DNA of 64,000 nt from CAVTOO01 sp963736355 (GTDB taxonomy: Bacteria > Pseudomonadota > Alphaproteobacteria > Rhizobiales > Xanthobacteraceae): NCBI GenBank assembly GCA_963736355.1, contig CAVTOO010000021.1, positions 1-64,000 on the forward strand. Reading direction: 5' to 3'. The position numbers and the translations under genes are program-made. A model generated the notes under the pieces. The model was not told where the DNA came from, did no database searches, and was given only the letters and a program-made list of their open reading frames with translations. This document shows, one piece after another, positions 48,455-59,541 of the stretch. Position 1 is the stretch's first letter, and every line of letters starts with the position of its first letter.

Positions 48455-49606
48455 TCAGCTCGCCCGGAAGGCCGCCATCACCACATCGGCTGCGCGCTCG
48501 CGCGGCGTGCGGTGGCCTGTTTCCATCAGCGCGCCAAGCCGCGTGAAGGCATCAAGCTGCGCCTGTCGCGCCGGGCCGTCGTCCATGACCGTCAGAAGCG
48601 CCGCCGAGAGCTGCTCCGGATTGCAGCGCCGCTGCAGGAACTCCGGGACGACATTTTCGCCCAACACAAGATTGGCGAGGATGGCCGACGGCGCGTTGAC
48701 CAACAGATGCGCGATCGCCTCCTCGATCAGCGCCACCTGATAGGCGGCGACCATCGGAACGCCGGCCAGCGCCAGTTCAAGCGTCACGGTGCCGGATTTC
48801 ACCAGCGCGGCCCGGGCCTGCCGAAACGCCTGCCAGCGGCTTTCAACGTCATCGACGATGCGGACCGGAACCGTCCAGGACGACGCCATCTGCTCCACCA
48901 TCGGTCGCAGATGCGGCAGCGTCGGCAGCACAACGTCGAGCGGGCCGAAGCTGCGGCTGACGCGGTCCAGCGTTTCGCCAAAGACCGGCATCAGACGGCG
49001 CAGTTCGCCGCGGCGGCTGCCCGGCAGCACCAGCAGAAGCGGCGGCGAGGCTCGACGGCGCTCCACATCCGCCTGCGACGGCGTGAGTTCGCCGAGCCGC
49101 TCGAGCAGCGGGTGGCCGACATAGGTCGTCGGCGGCCCGCCGAGCTCCTCCATGACCTTCGGTTCGAACGGCAGCACCGCCATGACATGATCGACATAGG
49201 AGCGCATCGACCGCGCCCGCCACGGCCGCCACGCCCACACGGTCGGCGCGACATAATCGACGATCGGGATATGCGGGGCCGCTTGCCGAACGCGCCGCGC
49301 GACGCGATGGGTAAATTCCGGGCCGTCGACCACCACCAGGACATCCGGATTTTGCGCGATCACGGCGTCCGCCACCTGACGGATGCGCCCGAGCAAGGCC
49401 GGCAGATTTTTCAGGATCGCGGAAATGCCAATGATGGAGAGTTCGTCGATTGCGAACATCGTGACGAGGCCTTGTCTGGCCATCTCGCCGCCGCCCAGGC
49501 CCGAGAACGTCACCTCGCCGCCGAGCCGGGATCGCAGCGCTTCCATCACGCCCGCACCGAGATGGTCGCCAGAAGCTTCCGTCGCGATGATGAAGACGCG
49601 CTTCAT
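48455..49606 (-). CDS. lpxB: Lipid-A-disaccharide synthase
   Basis: 383 aa, intact. The N-terminal FIIATEASGDHLGAGVMEAL, VDGPEFTHRVARRVR, DYVAPTVWAWRPWRAR, PFEP, TYVGHPLLER, LLVLPGSRRGELRRLMPVF and the C-terminal SGTVTLELALAGVPMVAAY are all family landmarks. It joins UDP-diacylglucosamine and lipid X on the inner membrane. It ends the lipid A gene run; lpxI ends 6 bp upstream of its start. Confidence 0.96.
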   Translation of the reverse strand: MKRVFIIATEASGDHLGAGVMEALRSRLGGEVTFSGLGGGEMARQGLVTMFAIDELSIIGISAILKNLPALLGRIRQVADAVIAQNPDVLVVVDGPEFTHRVARRVRQAAPHIPIVDYVAPTVWAWRPWRARSMRSYVDHVMAVLPFEPKVMEELGGPPTTYVGHPLLERLGELTPSQADVERRRASPPLLLVLPGSRRGELRRLMPVFGETLDRVSRSFGPLDVVLPTLPHLRPMVEQMASSWTVPVRIVDDVESRWQAFRQARAALVKSGTVTLELALAGVPMVAAYQVALIEEAIAHLLVNAPSAILANLVLGENVVPEFLQRRCNPEQLSAALLTVMDDGPARQAQLDAFTRLGALMETGHRTPRERAADVVMAAFRAS

Positions 49607-49612
49607 GGGCGG

Positions 49613-50467
49613 TCAGCGCTGAAAGTCAGGTTCGGTCAGCCCCGTCACGAACAGGTCGTGACGGTCGGCCAGCGCCACCAGCGTGTCAGGCTCGGCGACA
49701 ACGCTGTGCCCGGCGATGACGGCGATGCCGCCAAGACCGGCGGCAGCCAGACCTTCGATCGTGCGCGGCCCCAGCGAGGGCAGATCGAACCGCATGTCCT
49801 GGCCGACCTTCGGCGCCTTGACCAGCACGCCCGTGTGCAGCGGCGCCTTGAGGCGGCCGCTCCTGCGCAGCTCGGCGATGCGCGCCAGAAGCCCGTCGGT
49901 GCCTTCGATCCCCTCCACCGCCACGACATGATGGTCGATCACGACGACGCCCTGGCCGATGTCGAACGGGCTCATTGCCCGCAGCGCCTCCAGCCCCAAA
50001 GCGATGTCGGCACGGGCCTTGTCGTCCGGCGTACGCTTGGCGAGATCACCGACCGGAAACAGCACGTCGGGCGCGAGCGTATCGAGCCCGACGATGTGGA
50101 AGCCCTCGCCCTCGAACAGCCCCGCCATGCTTTTGAGCAAGCGATCATCGCCACCGCGATAGCCACGCAGAACTGTCGGCAGCGCCATGATCGCGCGCCA
50201 ATCGAGACGAACATCAAGCAGCGACGGGCGGATCAGCGCGCCGACAAAAACGACATCGCGAACACCGTGCTCGCGCAAGCTTTTGCGGATCAATCCGTAT
50301 TGACCAAAACCGACCCATTGATGCGGATAGCGGCCGACGCTCTCGGCATCGGCAAATCCTTTGATCGCGACGAGGAAAACCTCGCGTCCGCCACGGATGA
50401 CCGCATCGGCGACAGCAAAGGGCAGCACCCCTCCGCCACATACGATCCCGACCCGCGAGGCAGTCAT
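49613..50467 (-). CDS. lpxI: UDP-2,3-diacylglucosamine pyrophosphatase LpxI
   Basis: 284 aa, DUF1009/LpxI family. The N-terminus RVGIVCGGGVLPFAVADAV and mid-chain GYRGGDDRLLKSMAGLFEGE, then QGVVVIDHHVVAVEGIEGTD and the end GHSVVAEPDTLVALAD match the family. LpxI replaces LpxH in alphaproteobacteria, releasing UMP to make lipid X. It lies between lpxA and lpxB as expected. Confidence 0.94.
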   Translation of the reverse strand: MTASRVGIVCGGGVLPFAVADAVIRGGREVFLVAIKGFADAESVGRYPHQWVGFGQYGLIRKSLREHGVRDVVFVGALIRPSLLDVRLDWRAIMALPTVLRGYRGGDDRLLKSMAGLFEGEGFHIVGLDTLAPDVLFPVGDLAKRTPDDKARADIALGLEALRAMSPFDIGQGVVVIDHHVVAVEGIEGTDGLLARIAELRRSGRLKAPLHTGVLVKAPKVGQDMRFDLPSLGPRTIEGLAAAGLGGIAVIAGHSVVAEPDTLVALADRHDLFVTGLTEPDFQR

Positions 50468-50519
50468 GTTAAAAACCCGTCTGCTGCACTAACTGACGAG
50501 CGCCCTCGCCGGTTACGGT

Positions 50520-51336
50520 TCACGCCCCGTCGACGTCAGGATCGATATCGGCACGCGCCAGCGTCAGCCGCCGCTTGGTGCCAGCGCGAATGAAATCCAG
50601 AATCTCGGTGACGGCCGGATCTTCCGGCGGCTGGGTAATGGCGTCTGCCAGACGCTGATCGAATGTGCCGGGGCCGTAGAAGAGCTCGTGGTAAAACGCA
50701 CGCACCACGCGCAGTCGTTCAGCCGTGAAGCCGCGGCGACGCATGCCGACGACATTGAGGCCCTCAAGCATGCCACGACGGCCATTGACGAGCGCGTAGG
50801 GAATGACGTCGCCCAACACCCCCGTTCCGCCGCCCACCATGACCTGCGGGCCGACGCGCGTGTGCTGGTGAACGGCCGACAGGCCACCCATGAACACATG
50901 ATCGCCGATGACCGAGTGACCGCCGAGTGCGGCGCTGTTGGCGAAGATCACGCTGTTGCCGACGTGGCAGTCATGCGCGATGTGGCTGTAGGCCATGAAA
51001 TATCCGCGGTCGCCGACCTTGGTGACGCCGCCGCCCTCAACCGTGCCGCGATTTATCGTGACCGACTTCGCGGACGGTACAGTCAGCGCCGATTTCAAGC
51101 TTTGTCGGTTCACCTTTATAGCCGAGCGATTGCGGAGCGGTGCCGAGCGAGGCGAAAGGAAACACAACGGTGCGCGGGCCGATTGTCGTGTGGCCCTCGA
51201 CAAAGACATGCGCTGCGAGCTTGCACTGTGCGCCGATCGTGACGTCGCGGCCGACGACGCAATACGGACCGATGGTGGCATCGTCGCCAATAACGGCGCC
51301 ATCTTCCACGCGCGCTGTCGGGTCGATTTTTGACAT
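50520..51336 (-). CDS. lpxA: UDP-N-acetylglucosamine acyltransferase (LpxA), one frameshift
   Basis: About 271 aa. A left-handed beta-helix of hexapeptide repeats runs from KIDPTARVEDGAVIGDDATI to VGGGTGVLGDVIPYALVNG, with the catalytic His in YSHIAHDCHVGNSV; a helical C-terminus follows. The frame breaks at 51064-51069: GACTTC is present where GACTC restores TVRESVTINRGTVEGG. It adds the first acyl chain of lipid A. It starts 11 bp after fabZ. Confidence 0.93.
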
Positions 51337-51347
51337 CCGCCGCCCCG

Positions 51348-51803
51348 TCAGCTGACCAGCATCGCGCCGATTTCCGCTTCGGCGACAACTTCGCCGCGGA
51401 CCTTGGCAATGCCTTTGTACCACCACATCATCTTGCGGCGATTGATCTTCTGCAGGTGATATTCCATCGTATCGCCCGGCCCGACGGGCTTGCGAAACTT
51501 CGCCTTGTCGATGGTCAGGAAATAGACCTTGCTGGGCTTGTTCCCTTCAGGAAGGCCGAGCATGCCGATGACGCCTGCGGTCTGCGCCATGCCCTCGATG
51601 ATCAGGACGCCGGGAAACACCGGCTCCGAGGGAAAGTGGCCCATGAACTGCGGCTCATTGGCGGTCACGTTCTTGATGCCGACGCAGCTCTCGTCGCCGT
51701 TGATGTCGACGATGCGATCCACCAGCAGGAACGGATAACGGTGCGGCAGCATCTTCATGATGGTGCGGATGTCCGCAGACTGAAGTGTAACAGGCGTATC
51801 CAT
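51348..51803 (-). CDS. fabZ: 3-hydroxyacyl-ACP dehydratase FabZ
   Basis: 151 aa, intact hot-dog fold. The catalytic His and Glu are in FMGHFPSEPVFPGVLIIEGM; MKMLPHRYPFLLVDRIVD is the conserved start. It dehydrates 3-hydroxyacyl-ACP in fatty-acid synthesis, competing with LpxA and LpxD for substrate. Its ATG shares one base with the lpxD stop (TGATG). Confidence 0.96.
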   Translation of the reverse strand: MDTPVTLQSADIRTIMKMLPHRYPFLLVDRIVDINGDESCVGIKNVTANEPQFMGHFPSEPVFPGVLIIEGMAQTAGVIGMLGLPEGNKPSKVYFLTIDKAKFRKPVGPGDTMEYHLQKINRRKMMWWYKGIAKVRGEVVAEAEIGAMLVS

Positions 51804-52876
51804 CAGCTGCCTTCCTGGTCCTCGCTAGAATTGTCCTTCGCGCCGCCTTTGCGCGTCAATCGCGCTATGGCGCGCAGCTCACGCAACCACAGCCTCATCG
51901 GCTTGGACGGGACACCGCCCCAGCGCTCACCCGGCGGCACGTCGCTGCCGACAGCGGAGAGCGCCGCAATCTGCGCGCCGGCACCGATGGTGTAGTGATT
52001 GCCGACGCCGGAGCGCGCGCCCATCATGACGCCATCTTCGAGCGTGCTGCTGCCGGACAAACCCGTTTGTGAAACGATGATGCAGTGCCGTCCGATCGAG
52101 ACGTTGTGGCCGATCTGAACCAGATTGTCGATCTTGGTGCCCTCACCGATCATGGTGTCCTTGATGGCACCACGGTCGACGGTCGTCCCCGCGCCGATCT
52201 CAACGGCGTTTTGAATGATGACACGGCCGACCTGCGGCACCTTGGCGTGCCCGTTCGGTCCCGGCACAAAGCCGAATCCATCCTGACCGATACGGCAACC
52301 CGGATGAATCAGGACGTCGTTGCCGATCAGCGTATGCATGATGGTTGTGCCCGCGCCGATCCGGCAATTACGGCCGATGCGCACATGCGGTCCAATCGCA
52401 GCCCCCGGTCCGATCACGGTGCCGGAGCCGATCTCTGCATAGGGACCGATGCTGGCGCCGGGGTCGATCGTCACATTGTCTTCGAGACGAGCCGTCGGAT
52501 GAACGGAGGCTGTCGCCGCAACACCCTGTGTCCCGAACATCGAGCCGGGCGACAGCGCCTCAGGGTAGAACCGGCGCAGCACGGCCACAAAGGCGCCGTA
52601 GGGATGTTTGGAGCGCAGCACCGCGACATGCGCGGGGACCTGACCTTCAAATTTCTCGGAGACGAAGCACGCAGCCGCATGCGTCAGCGGAAGCTGCGAG
52701 GCGTATTTGAGATTCTCAAAAAAGGTGAGATCGGAGGGGCCGGCCTGATCAAGCGGCGCAACGCCCGTCACGCGCAACGCCGCGCGAGACGGGTCGACCA
52801 AATGCGAGCCCGTCAACGCTGCGATATCGGCAAGCGTCGTTGCAACCGGTTCCGTGAAGAATGCCAGTTCCGCCAT
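51803..52876 (-). CDS. lpxD: UDP-3-O-(3-hydroxymyristoyl)glucosamine N-acyltransferase LpxD
   Basis: 357 aa from the ATG at 52876; an ATG five codons earlier (52891) is possible. The N-terminal uridine-binding domain contains DLTFFENLKYASQL. The beta-helix follows with the catalytic His in NLVQIGHNVSIGRHCII and a long run of hexapeptides (TIDPGASIGPYAEIGSGTVI). It adds the second primary acyl chains of lipid A. It starts about 17-33 bp after the bamA stop. Confidence 0.95.
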   Translation of the reverse strand: MAELAFFTEPVATTLADIAALTGSHLVDPSRAALRVTGVAPLDQAGPSDLTFFENLKYASQLPLTHAAACFVSEKFEGQVPAHVAVLRSKHPYGAFVAVLRRFYPEALSPGSMFGTQGVAATASVHPTARLEDNVTIDPGASIGPYAEIGSGTVIGPGAAIGPHVRIGRNCRIGAGTTIMHTLIGNDVLIHPGCRIGQDGFGFVPGPNGHAKVPQVGRVIIQNAVEIGAGTTVDRGAIKDTMIGEGTKIDNLVQIGHNVSIGRHCIIVSQTGLSGSSTLEDGVMMGARSGVGNHYTIGAGAQIAALSAVGSDVPPGERWGGVPSKPMRLWLRELRAIARLTRKGGAKDNSSEDQEGS

Positions 52877-52908
52877 TCCACCTGCCGTCATCCGGCCCGC
52901 GGACGAAA

Positions 52909-55337
52909 TCAGAAGCTTGTGCCGCCGCCGAAGCGGAAGATCTGCGTGCGATCGTAGCTCGCCTTCGAAATCGGGTAAGCGACATCGACGCGCAGCGGAC
53001 CGAACGGCGACTGCCAGATGATGCCGGCACCGACCGAGCTGCGGACCTGATTGCTGTCGCCGATGTTGTTCGAGATCGACTCGCCAGTCACAGGCCAGCC
53101 TGTCGGGCCCTTGTAATCCCACAAGGAGCCAGCATCGACATAGATGGCGCCCTTCAGACCGACTTCCTTCGGCATGAACCAGAACGGCATCTGCAGTTCT
53201 GCGGTCGCGCCCCAGTAGTTGGTGCCGCCGAGCGCATCGTTGAACGTGCCCGGCGTCAGATCGCGCGGACCGATACCGTTCGGCGCGAAGCCGCGCACCA
53301 GGTTCGGGCCCATCTGGAAGTGGTCGAGCACGCGCAGATCCTTGCTACCCCAGCCCGTAATGTTACCGGCCTGTACGCGCAGCAATGCGACGATATCGGA
53401 CACCAGCGGGGTGTAGTACTTCGCGTCGAAGGTCGACTTGATGTAGTTCACGTCGCCACCGAGACCGGCGAAATCCTGACGGAATTCCGTGAGCAGACCC
53501 GAGGTCGGGTTACGGCTGTTGTCGAGCGTGTTGTAGATCAGCGAATAGCCGGCCATCGACGTCCAGACCGGTCCGTTGGCAAGCGCCATGCGGATCGGCA
53601 ACGACGCTTCGCCATCGCCATAACAGTTGATCACGGTGCCCGGGATAATGGTCGGAGGCGGATAGTAGATACAATTGTTGAGCGCGACAGGCAGCGTCAC
53701 TTCCTGACGAAACAGCGAGTAACGCACCTGCATGGTCAGATCTTCACGCAGAGCGAAGCCCAAACGCGTGCCGCCACCGAGCGTCTTCGTGTCGTAAGAC
53801 ATCGAATTCGCCGCCTTCTGCTCGCGCTGATAGAGATCGATACCCCAGGCGATGCGATAACCGAGGAAATACGGATCGGCGAAGGACAGGTTGTAGCCCT
53901 TGGACCTCGTGCCCCAGCTGACGCTGGCCTTTGCGTACAGGCCGCGCCCCATCAGGTTGCGCTCGGAAACGCTGACTTCACCCAGCAAGCCGTCGCTGGT
54001 CGAGTAACCGCCCTGAATTGCGAAATCGCCGGTCGACTTCTCTTCGACGTCGACGTTGAGGACGATGCGATCAGGCGACGAGCCCGGTTCGTTGGTGATC
54101 TTGACGGTCTTGAAGTAGTCGAGGCCCTTCAGGCGGCGCTCGGCACGATCGACCAGCGCGCGGTTGTAGGCGTCGCCTTCGGCGATATCGAATTCGCGGC
54201 GGATAACATAGTCACGCGTGCGGTTGTTGCCGCGGACATTGATGCGCTCGATGTAGGTGCGCGGGCCGTCCTCGACCACGAACACAAGAGAGACCGTCTG
54301 CGTGTCACGGTTGCGGTCGCCACGCGGGCGCACGGTCGCGAAGGGATAACCCATGCGCGACGCCTGAATCGTCATCTCTTCGATCGACTTTTCCACCGCT
54401 TCGGCGTTGTAGACCGAGCCGCGGCTGACGCGTGAATACGAGCGAAGCGCGTCGGCGGCGAGCGAAGCGAATGCGCGATTCGACTTCGACGGAGTCAACG
54501 CGATACTGCGCGCCTTCGTCGATCGTGAAGGTCACGATGAACCCCTTCTTGCCGGGTCGTATTCGGTGAGTGCAGCGATCACGCGCACGTCGGCATAGCC
54601 GTTCTTCAGGTAGAACCGGCGGATCAGGTCGCGATCGGATTCAACGCGATCGGGATCGTAGATATCGCCGTTGCCGATGAAGCTCAGAATATTGAGACTT
54701 CGCGCGTCTTGATGATGTCCTTGCAGCCTGGTCCCCGAGTAAGCCTTGTTGCCGATGAACTCGACGCTGTTGACGCCGGTCTTGGCACCTTCGTTGATTT
54801 CGAAAACGAGATCGACGCGGTTGTTGGGCTGATCGATGATCTTCGGCGTCACGGTCACGTCGAAGCGACCGCTGCGGCGATAAATTTCGGTGATGCGCTG
54901 CGTATCGGACTGAACAACCGGGCGCGACAGCGTGCCACGCGGCTTCGACTGCACTTCAATCGAAAGCTGGTCGTCCTTGACCTTTTTGTTGCCTTCAAAG
55001 GCGACGCGGCCGATGACCGGGTTTTCCACAACGGTCACGATGAGACGGCCGCCGGACTGGCTGATCTTCACGTCCTGGAACAGGCCGGTCTCGTAGAGAG
55101 CCTTGAGCGCGTCATCGATCTGGGCCGGACCGAGACCGCCACCGTTGCGGCGGAAATAGCTGCGCACCGTCTCGGCTTCGACACGGCGATTGCCTTCAAC
55201 GACGATGGTGGAAGCCGACTGCGCGTTCGCAACAGCAACAAAAGACACGGGCCCGAGGGTCGAGGACACCACGGACAAACCGATCAGGATCAGGGCAGCA
55301 GGCAGACCCCCCGAAGCAACCGCATTCCAAATTTCAT
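52909..55337 (-). CDS. bamA: Outer membrane assembly factor BamA (about four frameshifts)
   Basis: About 809 aa. The true start is the ATG at 55337 (MKFGMRLLRGVCLL), with a signal peptide whose frame breaks near 55290. POTRA repeats follow (STIVVEGNRRVEAETVRSYF; VENPVIGRVAFEGNKKVKDD; RIYRR-like segments; ERINVRGNNRTRDYVIRREF). The barrel ends GPLRVDVAYPISKASYD and terminates in aromatic Phe. Other breaks lie near 54700 (GACTTC), 54540 and 54450-54500. It inserts beta-barrels into the outer membrane. Confidence 0.93.
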
Positions 55338-55508
55338 ACGCCGTGCGCCTTTATCATTCCCAACCTGCCGGCGACCGGAGCCGCTCCAGCAGATTCTCAC
55401 CCTTGGTCCGCTTGTAGCCAATTTTATCTACGAGGCAAACGCTCAATTGTGGCGAAAAACCCATTTCGTCCCGAGAGTTGCCGATGAGCCACGATAGGCA
55501 AAAAAGCC

Positions 55509-56661
55509 CTAGGAACGGGCCAAATGCAGGATGTCGTTGTAGGTGGCGAAGATCATCAGCATCAGCACCAGCGCCAGCCCCACCCGGAACCCCATTTCCT
55601 GAGCCTTTTCAGACAGCGGACGCCCCCTGATCGCCTCGATCGCATAGAACAAAAGGTGGCCGCCATCCAGCAGAGGAACCGGGAACAGGTTCAACAAGCC
55701 AATGGAGATCGACAGAACGGCTGTGAGGTGGATCAGGGCCGAGAGGCCGACGGTCGCCACCTGCCCTGAAATCTGGGCAATGCGAATCGGCCCACCGACC
55801 TGATCAGCCGCCTCGCGTCCTGCGATGACGCCGCTGATATAGGAGAACGTCCGTTCCACGACGAACCAGGTTTCCTTCACGCCCATGGACAGGGCCGTCA
55901 CCGGATCGACCGGATCGTTGACCGCATCCTCGGGGCTGCTGTTACGGCTGATGCCGAGAACGCCGAGCCGGTGGACGTTATTGAACCGGTCCTTGATCTC
56001 GCGCAGTTCCGGCGTCGCGCTCAGCGTGACCGGGGCACCGCCACGGTCGACGACAATCGACAGGGTCTGGCCGGCCCGCGTGCCCACCAAGCGCTGCATG
56101 TCGGAGAACGTCTCGATCACCTGACCGTCGATCGAGCGGACGACGTCGCCGGTGCGGAAACCGGCCGCAGCAGGCTGCGCTATTGGCCTGAATGACATCG
56201 ACGCGCGCGGTTGTGCTCGGCTTGCCGAAAATCGCGAAAAGGCCGGTAAAAATGACGATGGCGAGCAGAAGATTGGCAATCGGCCCGGCGGCGACAACGG
56301 CAGCGCGCGCGGCGATCGACTTGTGGTGAAAGCTGACGGAACGCTCGCTCTCGTTCATTGCGGCGAGAGACTTCTGGTCCGGCGTCGAGGCCTCGCCTTC
56401 GTCACCGTAAAACTTGACGTAGCCGCCCAACGGAATGGCCGAGAGCTTCCAGCGCGTACCATGGCGGTCATTGAAGCCGACGATCTCTGGTCCGAAGCCG
56501 ACCGAAAACGTTAAGACCTTGATGCCAACGCGGCGCGCGACCCAGAAATGGCCCAGCTCGTGGAAGAAAACGACGACGGTGAGGACAAGCAGGAACGGAA
56601 CGGCGTAGCCGAAGATTCCGGTGTTTAACCAGCTGAAAACGCTACTAAAAAAATGATCCAT
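55509..56661 (-). CDS. rseP: Site-2 intramembrane metalloprotease RseP (one frameshift)
   Basis: About 383 aa. The start at 56661 has GAGGG upstream. The zinc-binding HELGH is in VVFFHELGHFWVARRVG, a PDZ domain (FRTGDVVRSIDGQVIETF) lies in the middle, and the third zinc ligand is in NLFPVPLLDGGHLLFY. The frame breaks near 56175 inside QANSAA. It cuts membrane-bound anti-sigma factors after a first cleavage. It lies between dxr and bamA as in most Proteobacteria. Confidence 0.93.
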
Positions 56662-56705
56662 CCATCCCTCATGACCGTGGGCCAAAGACCCTCTTCCCCA
56701 ATGCT

Positions 56706-57926
56706 CTAGGATGCCTTTGCGGCTATTTCAGGCAAGAGGGCCAGAGCAGTATTTCGCGCATTATGGTCAACGGCGAGCATGTCATCCACCGTCGCCAGCG
56801 GAACCGCCCCGCCCCGCGCCGCGCGGTCCATGACAGCCTCCACCAGCCGCGCAATTCCGCCGAAACCAAGCTTGCGCGTGAGGAAGGCCTCGACCGCCAC
56901 TTCATTGGCGGCGTTGAGAACGGTGGGCATGAAGCCGCCTGCCCTCAGGGCCTCCTGCGCGAGCCTCAGCGCCGGAAACCGCTCCAGATCGGGCGCTTCG
57001 AATGTGAGCTGGCCGATGGCGGCGAGATCGAGCCGCGCGGCCGGGCCGGCCATCCGCTGCGGCCAGGCCAGACAATGGGCAATCGGCGTGCGCATGTCCG
57101 GGGTGCCGAGCTGCGCGAGCACCGACCGGTCGGAGAATTCGACGAGGCCGTGAATGACCGATTGCGGATGCACCAGCACGTCGATGCTTTCCGGCGGCAG
57201 ATCGAACAGATAGCTCGCTTCGATGACCTCGAGCCCCTTGTTCATCATCGTCGCGGAATCGATCGTGATCTTGGGGCCCATCGCCCAGTTGGGATGCCGG
57301 AGCGCCTGTTCGGGAGTCGCCCGTTCGATGTCGGCGACGTTCCATGTGCGGAACGGACCGCCGGACGCCGTGATCACGACGCGCGTGAGATTCTCGCGAT
57401 GGCCGGAGCCCAGCGCCTGAAACAGCGCGTTATGCTCGGAATCCGCCGGCAGAACCTGCGCGCCGGTGCGCAAGGCGTTGCCCATGAAGATTTCGCCGGC
57501 ACAGACAAGGCATTCCTTGTTGGCGAGCGCGATGATGGCGCCGCGCTCGACGGCCGCCAATGCGGGCTTCAATCCGGCCGCGCCGCTGATCGCCGCCATC
57601 ACCCAATCGGCCGGCCGCTCGCCGGCTTCGATCAGCGCGGATTCACCGGCGCCAACTTCAACGCCGCTACCCGCGAGCAATTCTTTGAGTTCGCCGTACC
57701 GTGTTTCGTCGGCGACCGCGACAAACCGCACGTTCAATTCGCGCGCGAGCTTCGCCACAGCCTCGACATTGCGATGCGCCGTGAGCGCTTCGACGCGGAA
57801 ACGGTCGGGCCAGCGGCGGACGAGATCGACAGTGCTTGAACCGACCGAGCCTGTCGCACCCAGAATGGTGACGACACGCTCCGTGGGCGCGGCATCGCTG
57901 ATCTGGTGAAGCGGAACTGCACTCAT
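56706..57926 (-). CDS. dxr: 1-deoxy-D-xylulose-5-phosphate reductoisomerase
   Basis: 406 aa from the ATG at 57926. NADPH binding is by ILGATGSVGSSTVDLVRR, the metal and substrate site by IALANKECLVCAGE, PADSEHNALFQAL and SGGPFR, then NWAMGPKITIDSATMMNKG and EASYLFDLP. It makes methylerythritol 4-phosphate, the committed isoprenoid step. The gene starts 4 bp after cdsA and is intact. Confidence 0.96.
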   Translation of the reverse strand: MSAVPLHQISDAAPTERVVTILGATGSVGSSTVDLVRRWPDRFRVEALTAHRNVEAVAKLARELNVRFVAVADETRYGELKELLAGSGVEVGAGESALIEAGERPADWVMAAISGAAGLKPALAAVERGAIIALANKECLVCAGEIFMGNALRTGAQVLPADSEHNALFQALGSGHRENLTRVVITASGGPFRTWNVADIERATPEQALRHPNWAMGPKITIDSATMMNKGLEVIEASYLFDLPPESIDVLVHPQSVIHGLVEFSDRSVLAQLGTPDMRTPIAHCLAWPQRMAGPAARLDLAAIGQLTFEAPDLERFPALRLAQEALRAGGFMPTVLNAANEVAVEAFLTRKLGFGGIARLVEAVMDRAARGGAVPLATVDDMLAVDHNARNTALALLPEIAAKAS

Positions 57927-57930
57927 GCGC

Positions 57931-58774
57931 TTACCATAGCAGAAGTCCGCGACCGGCCGCATCCACCCCTGCGCGCCAAACGCCGATCAGACAGGCCGCA
58001 ACCACAACGGCGACAAAACCATCCAGCCGATCCATCAGACCGCCATGACCGGGAATGATCTGGCTTAAATCCTTGACATCAAAGCGACGCTTCACGGCGA
58101 ACTCGAACAAATCGCCCGCCTGCGAAATGACTGACAAAACCGCGCCGAGCACGCCCAGCGCCAAGAGCGATGGAGCGCCAACGACTGCGATTGCGACGCC
58201 CAATGCCGCAACGACGGCGCCGGCCAATCCGCCGATTGCACCAGACCTCGTTTTCTTCGGGCTGACGCGCTCCCACAATTTCGGGCCGCCGACAGCGCGG
58301 CCGACAAAATAACCGAGAATGTCGCTCGCCCACACCACCGCGAACACGAAAAGGATCGCGGGAAATCCCGAACTGCACATCCGCGCGCAAAACGATCGAA
58401 GCGACCATCGCCGCGACGGCGTAGATGAGTCCAGACGCCGCCCAGACGCGCAGCGCAGGCGGCGCAAGCGCGGCCACGGCAACAATTCCAACGAGTGCGG
58501 CGACCACAACCATACCCAAGGCGTGCCACGCCAACGCCGCGGACAATGCGAGGATCGCAACACCGCCAACGCCGAGCATGCGCCGGTCTTGCTTCAGTCC
58601 AATCACCGAAACCCACTCGACATAGAGGCCGATGGCCACCAGCGTTGCGAGCAAGTGCCAGAGCCAGCCGCCGAACCAGGCGGCGGCAATCGCGGCGGGT
58701 GCAAGCACCAGCGCGGCAAGAATGCGAAGCGTGAGATTGGAAGGCGGCCGGCTTGCAGGCTGCAGGTCAGCCAT
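57931..58774 (-). CDS. cdsA: Phosphatidate cytidylyltransferase (CdsA), one frameshift
   Basis: About 280 aa, multi-helix membrane enzyme. The C-terminal signature is SQAGDLFEFAVKRRFDVKDL followed by IIPGHGGLMDRLDG. The frame breaks at 58362-58367, where GAAATC should be GAATC; correction gives DVQFGIPAILFVFAVVWASD. It makes CDP-diacylglycerol. Its ATG shares a base with the uppS stop (TGATG). Confidence 0.93.
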
Positions 58775-59529
58775 CAGGAGCCCGTCTTCGCGGCGGCAAG
58801 CCCGCCGAAGCGGCGTTCGCGCCCGCGAAACTCCGCGACCGCGCTTTCAAGCGCCGCGCGGTCGAAATCCGGCCAATGCATCGGCACAAACACGAATTCG
58901 CTGTAAGCGCTTTGCCACAACAGGAAGTTCGACAGACGCTGTTCGCCGCTGGTGCGGATAACAAGATCGGGATCGGGAATGTCAGGCGCGTCGAGCGACT
59001 GCGATATCGCTTCGGCCGTAATCGACGACGGATCGCGCGTGCCGTCCGCGACTTCCTGCGCCAGGCGGCGCGCCGCGCGCGCAATTTCGGCCCGTGCGCC
59101 ATAGTTGAACGCCACGACAAGCGTCATGCGCTTGTTGTCGCGCGTCAGTTCTTCGGCTTCCTTGAGCAGCGAGCGGATGTCTTCGGCCAAGCCTTCACGC
59201 TCGCCGATCACGCGCACGCGCACGCCATCGCGATGCAACTCGGCCAGATCGTTGCCGATGAAGCGGCGCAGAAGACCGAACAGGTCGTTGATTTCCTGGA
59301 GCGGGCGCGACCAGTTCTCGGAGCTGAACGAGAAAATGGTGACGTATTCGATCCCGAGTTCAGCAGCCGCACGAACGGTGCGCCGCAGCGCCTCGACACC
59401 GCGACGGTGACCTTCGACACGCGGCAGGCTCCGCGCCGACGCCCAGCGCCCATTGCCATCCATGATGATGGCAACGTGACGCGGTCCGCCAGCGGATGCG
59501 GACGTGGCTGGCGCGCTGGCATTCGCCAT
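58774..59529 (-). CDS. uppS: Undecaprenyl pyrophosphate synthase
   Basis: 251 aa, intact cis-prenyltransferase. The catalytic Asp is in HVAIIMDGNGRWASARSLP, followed by RVEGHRRG, FSFSSENWSRP, and the C-terminal RTSGEQRLSNFLLWQSAYSE. It makes the C55 lipid carrier for peptidoglycan and O-antigen. It lies between frr and cdsA and is coupled to cdsA. Confidence 0.96.
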   Translation of the reverse strand: MANASAPATSASAGGPRHVAIIMDGNGRWASARSLPRVEGHRRGVEALRRTVRAAAELGIEYVTIFSFSSENWSRPLQEINDLFGLLRRFIGNDLAELHRDGVRVRVIGEREGLAEDIRSLLKEAEELTRDNKRMTLVVAFNYGARAEIARAARRLAQEVADGTRDPSSITAEAISQSLDAPDIPDPDLVIRTSGEQRLSNFLLWQSAYSEFVFVPMHWPDFDRAALESAVAEFRGRERRFGGLAAAKTGS

Positions 59530-59541
59530 AACGTCGTCCTC

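Noticed and set aside
47600..50593. 997-codon open frame on the plus strand
   Set aside because: It runs antisense through the sigma, lpxB and lpxI genes, which have clear family motifs; the plus-strand product shows none.
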